DNA of 6,689 nucleotides from Flavobacteriaceae bacterium (GTDB lineage Bacteria > Bacteroidota > Bacteroidia > Flavobacteriales > Flavobacteriaceae). The position numbers were made by a program, and so were the translations under genes. The notes below the pieces were generated by a model. It was not told where the DNA came from, did not search any database, and worked only from the letters and a program-made list of their open reading frames with translations. This document shows, in pieces, positions 5,125 through 6,689 of this stretch (the first letter of the stretch is position 1; every line of letters starts with the position of its first letter). The stretch covers positions 2,938-9,626 of the forward strand of contig PACY01000022.1 in the NCBI GenBank assembly GCA_002700405.1, read 5' to 3'.

Positions 5125-6689
5125 ATGCCTAAAAGAGAAAAATTAAAGTCAATACTAATAATAGGATCAGGACCTATAATAATTGGTCAGGCATGTGAGT
5201 TTGATTATTCTGGCTCTCAGGCTTTAAGATCCCTTAGAGAAGATGGGATAGAAACTATTCTAATAAATTCAAACCCAGCCACTATAATGACTGATCCAGT
5301 AATGGCTGACCATATATACTTATTGCCTCTAAATACATCTTCAATTATTCAAATATTAAAAGAGCATCCTCAAATTGATGCTGTCCTTCCAACAATGGGC
5401 GGGCAAACTGCATTGAATTTGTGTATAGAAGCTGATGAAAAAGGAATTTGGAAAGAGCATAATGTAGAAATTATAGGTGTTGATATTAATGCAATTAATA
5501 TTACTGAAGATAGAGAGCAATTTAGAAATTTAATGCTTGATATTGGAATTGCAATGGCTCCTCAAGCAACTGCGACCTCTTTTCTAAAAGGCAAAGAAAT
5601 TGCACAAGAATTTGGATTTCCTCTTTGTGTAAGAGCATCATTTACTCTTGGAGGGGCAGGAGCATCTATAGTTTATAAAGAGGAAGATTTCGATGAATTA
5701 CTTACTAGAGGTTTAGAAATATCCCCAATTCATGAGGTAATGATTGATAAAGCTCTGATTGGATGGAAAGAATATGAATTAGAATTACTTAGAGATTCTA
5801 ATGATAATGTAGTAATTATATGCTCTATTGAAAACATGGATCCTATGGGAATTCATACGGGTGATTCTATCACGGTTGCTCCAGCAATGACCTTAAGTGA
5901 TACTTGCTATCAAAAAATGAGAGATCTGGCAATTAAAATGATGAGAAGTATAGGTGATTTTTCAGGAGGATGTAATGTCCAATTTGCTGTTAGTCCAGAT
6001 GAAAATGAGGATATTATTGCTATTGAGATTAACCCTAGGGTTTCAAGGTCATCTGCTTTAGCAAGTAAAGCTACTGGTTATCCAATTGCAAAAATAGCTT
6101 CAAAATTAGCGATTGGATATAATTTAGATGAATTACAAAATCAGATAACTAAATCAACATCAGCATTATTTGAGCCAACATTAGACTATGTAATTGTAAA
6201 AATTCCCAGATGGAATTTTGATAAGTTTGAGGGTAGTGACAGAAGGTTGGGTTTACAAATGAAATCAGTTGGTGAAGTTATGGGTATTGGTAGATCTTTC
6301 CAGGAAGCTCTTCATAAGGCAACCCAGTCCTTAGAAATTAAAAGAAATGGAATTGGGGCTGATGGAAAGAGTTATAAGGATAAAGATGTAATTGTTAGTA
6401 AATTAATAAATGCATCGTGGGATAGAGTTTTTGTAATTTTTGATGCTATCCAAATTGGAATTTCACTTGAAGAAATAAATGAATTAACAAAAATTGATAT
6501 GTGGTTTTTAAAGCAATATGAAGAGCTTTACTTATTACAAAATGAAATATCAAATTTTACAATTGATTCAATATCTAGGGATTTGCTTCTAGAAGCCAAG
6601 CAAAAGGGTTATGGCGATCGTCAGATTGCACATATTTTAAATTGTTTAGAAAGTCAGGTTTATAATAAGCGTCAGGAGATGAATATTAA
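5125..6689 (+). CDS. carB: carbamoyl-phosphate synthase large subunit (N-terminal half, runs off the window)
   Basis: CarB makes carbamoyl phosphate from bicarbonate, ammonia (supplied by CarA from glutamine) and two ATP, feeding pyrimidine and arginine synthesis in the cytoplasm. The first 521 of roughly 950 codons are present, and the frame is still open at the right edge. The start MPKREKLKSI matches the E. coli start MPKRTDIKSI. The N-terminal carboxyphosphate domain shows GPIIIGQACEFDYSG (16-30), NSNPATIMTDP (48-58), LPTMGGQTALN (88-98), Arg170 in VRASFTLGG, the SLIGWKEYE-type motif with Glu216, MGIHTGDSITVAP (241-253), and Glu301 and Asn303 in IEINPRVSRSSALASKATG for metal binding. The oligomerisation domain begins near 400 and is cut by the edge. 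The usual Pro after Arg170 is Ala, and the glycine loop reads GGAGAS. carA is not upstream. Confidence 0.97.
   Translation, partial: MPKREKLKSILIIGSGPIIIGQACEFDYSGSQALRSLREDGIETILINSNPATIMTDPVMADHIYLLPLNTSSIIQILKEHPQIDAVLPTMGGQTALNLCIEADEKGIWKEHNVEIIGVDINAINITEDREQFRNLMLDIGIAMAPQATATSFLKGKEIAQEFGFPLCVRASFTLGGAGASIVYKEEDFDELLTRGLEISPIHEVMIDKALIGWKEYELELLRDSNDNVVIICSIENMDPMGIHTGDSITVAPAMTLSDTCYQKMRDLAIKMMRSIGDFSGGCNVQFAVSPDENEDIIAIEINPRVSRSSALASKATGYPIAKIASKLAIGYNLDELQNQITKSTSALFEPTLDYVIVKIPRWNFDKFEGSDRRLGLQMKSVGEVMGIGRSFQEALHKATQSLEIKRNGIGADGKSYKDKDVIVSKLINASWDRVFVIFDAIQIGISLEEINELTKIDMWFLKQYEELYLLQNEISNFTIDSISRDLLLEAKQKGYGDRQIAHILNCLESQVYNKRQEMNI

Noticed and set aside
6687..6689. TAA at the last three bases of the window, looking like the end of carB
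   Set aside because: It is out of frame. The carB codons here are ATG AAT ATT AA-, so the gene continues beyond the edge, as its expected length of about 950 codons requires.

Overview
The window looks like a piece of chromosome from a low-GC member of the Bacteroidota, most likely a flavobacterium-like organism. The evidence is a very AT-rich sequence, A-rich translation starts with no Shine-Dalgarno motif, several exact copies of the Bacteroidota -7 promoter element TAnnTTTG just upstream of genes, and a CarB sequence that resembles flavobacterial CarB as I remember it. No database search was possible, so the assignment is by recognition only. I see no mobile element, CRISPR array, rRNA or tRNA. 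The longest gene-free stretch is 4738-4866 (129 bases), and it is filled by promoters and a leader hairpin.

Layout from left to right: the 3' end of a GNA1-like acetyltransferase gene (+, 1-147); an oligopeptide-type ABC transporter substrate-binding lipoprotein (-, 154-1767); the tRNA methylthiotransferase mtaB (+, 1814-3154); a small COG2388-like GNAT protein whose acetyl-CoA loop looks degenerate (-, 3159-3443); an alpha/beta hydrolase (+, 3510-4172); a two-helix membrane protein with TPR-like repeats (-, 4177-4737); rpmH for ribosomal protein L34 (+, 4867-5025); an intrinsic terminator (5055-5085); and the first 521 codons of carB (+, 5125 to the right edge).

The first seven genes alternate strand without exception, so they form convergent and divergent pairs rather than operons. 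The three convergent pairs are separated by only 4-6 bases, and the three divergent gaps carry promoter-like elements for both directions. Only rpmH and carB run the same way, and a strong terminator separates them.

The genes are mostly unrelated housekeeping functions: translation (mtaB, rpmH), pyrimidine and arginine precursor synthesis (carB), possible amino-sugar acetylation (GNA1-like) and peptide binding (the lipoprotein). I do not see an obviously new multi-gene system. The items most worth a second look are the degenerate GNAT protein, the divergent promoter architectures (one centred on a perfect palindrome), and a hairpin at the predicted 5' end of the rpmH transcript.
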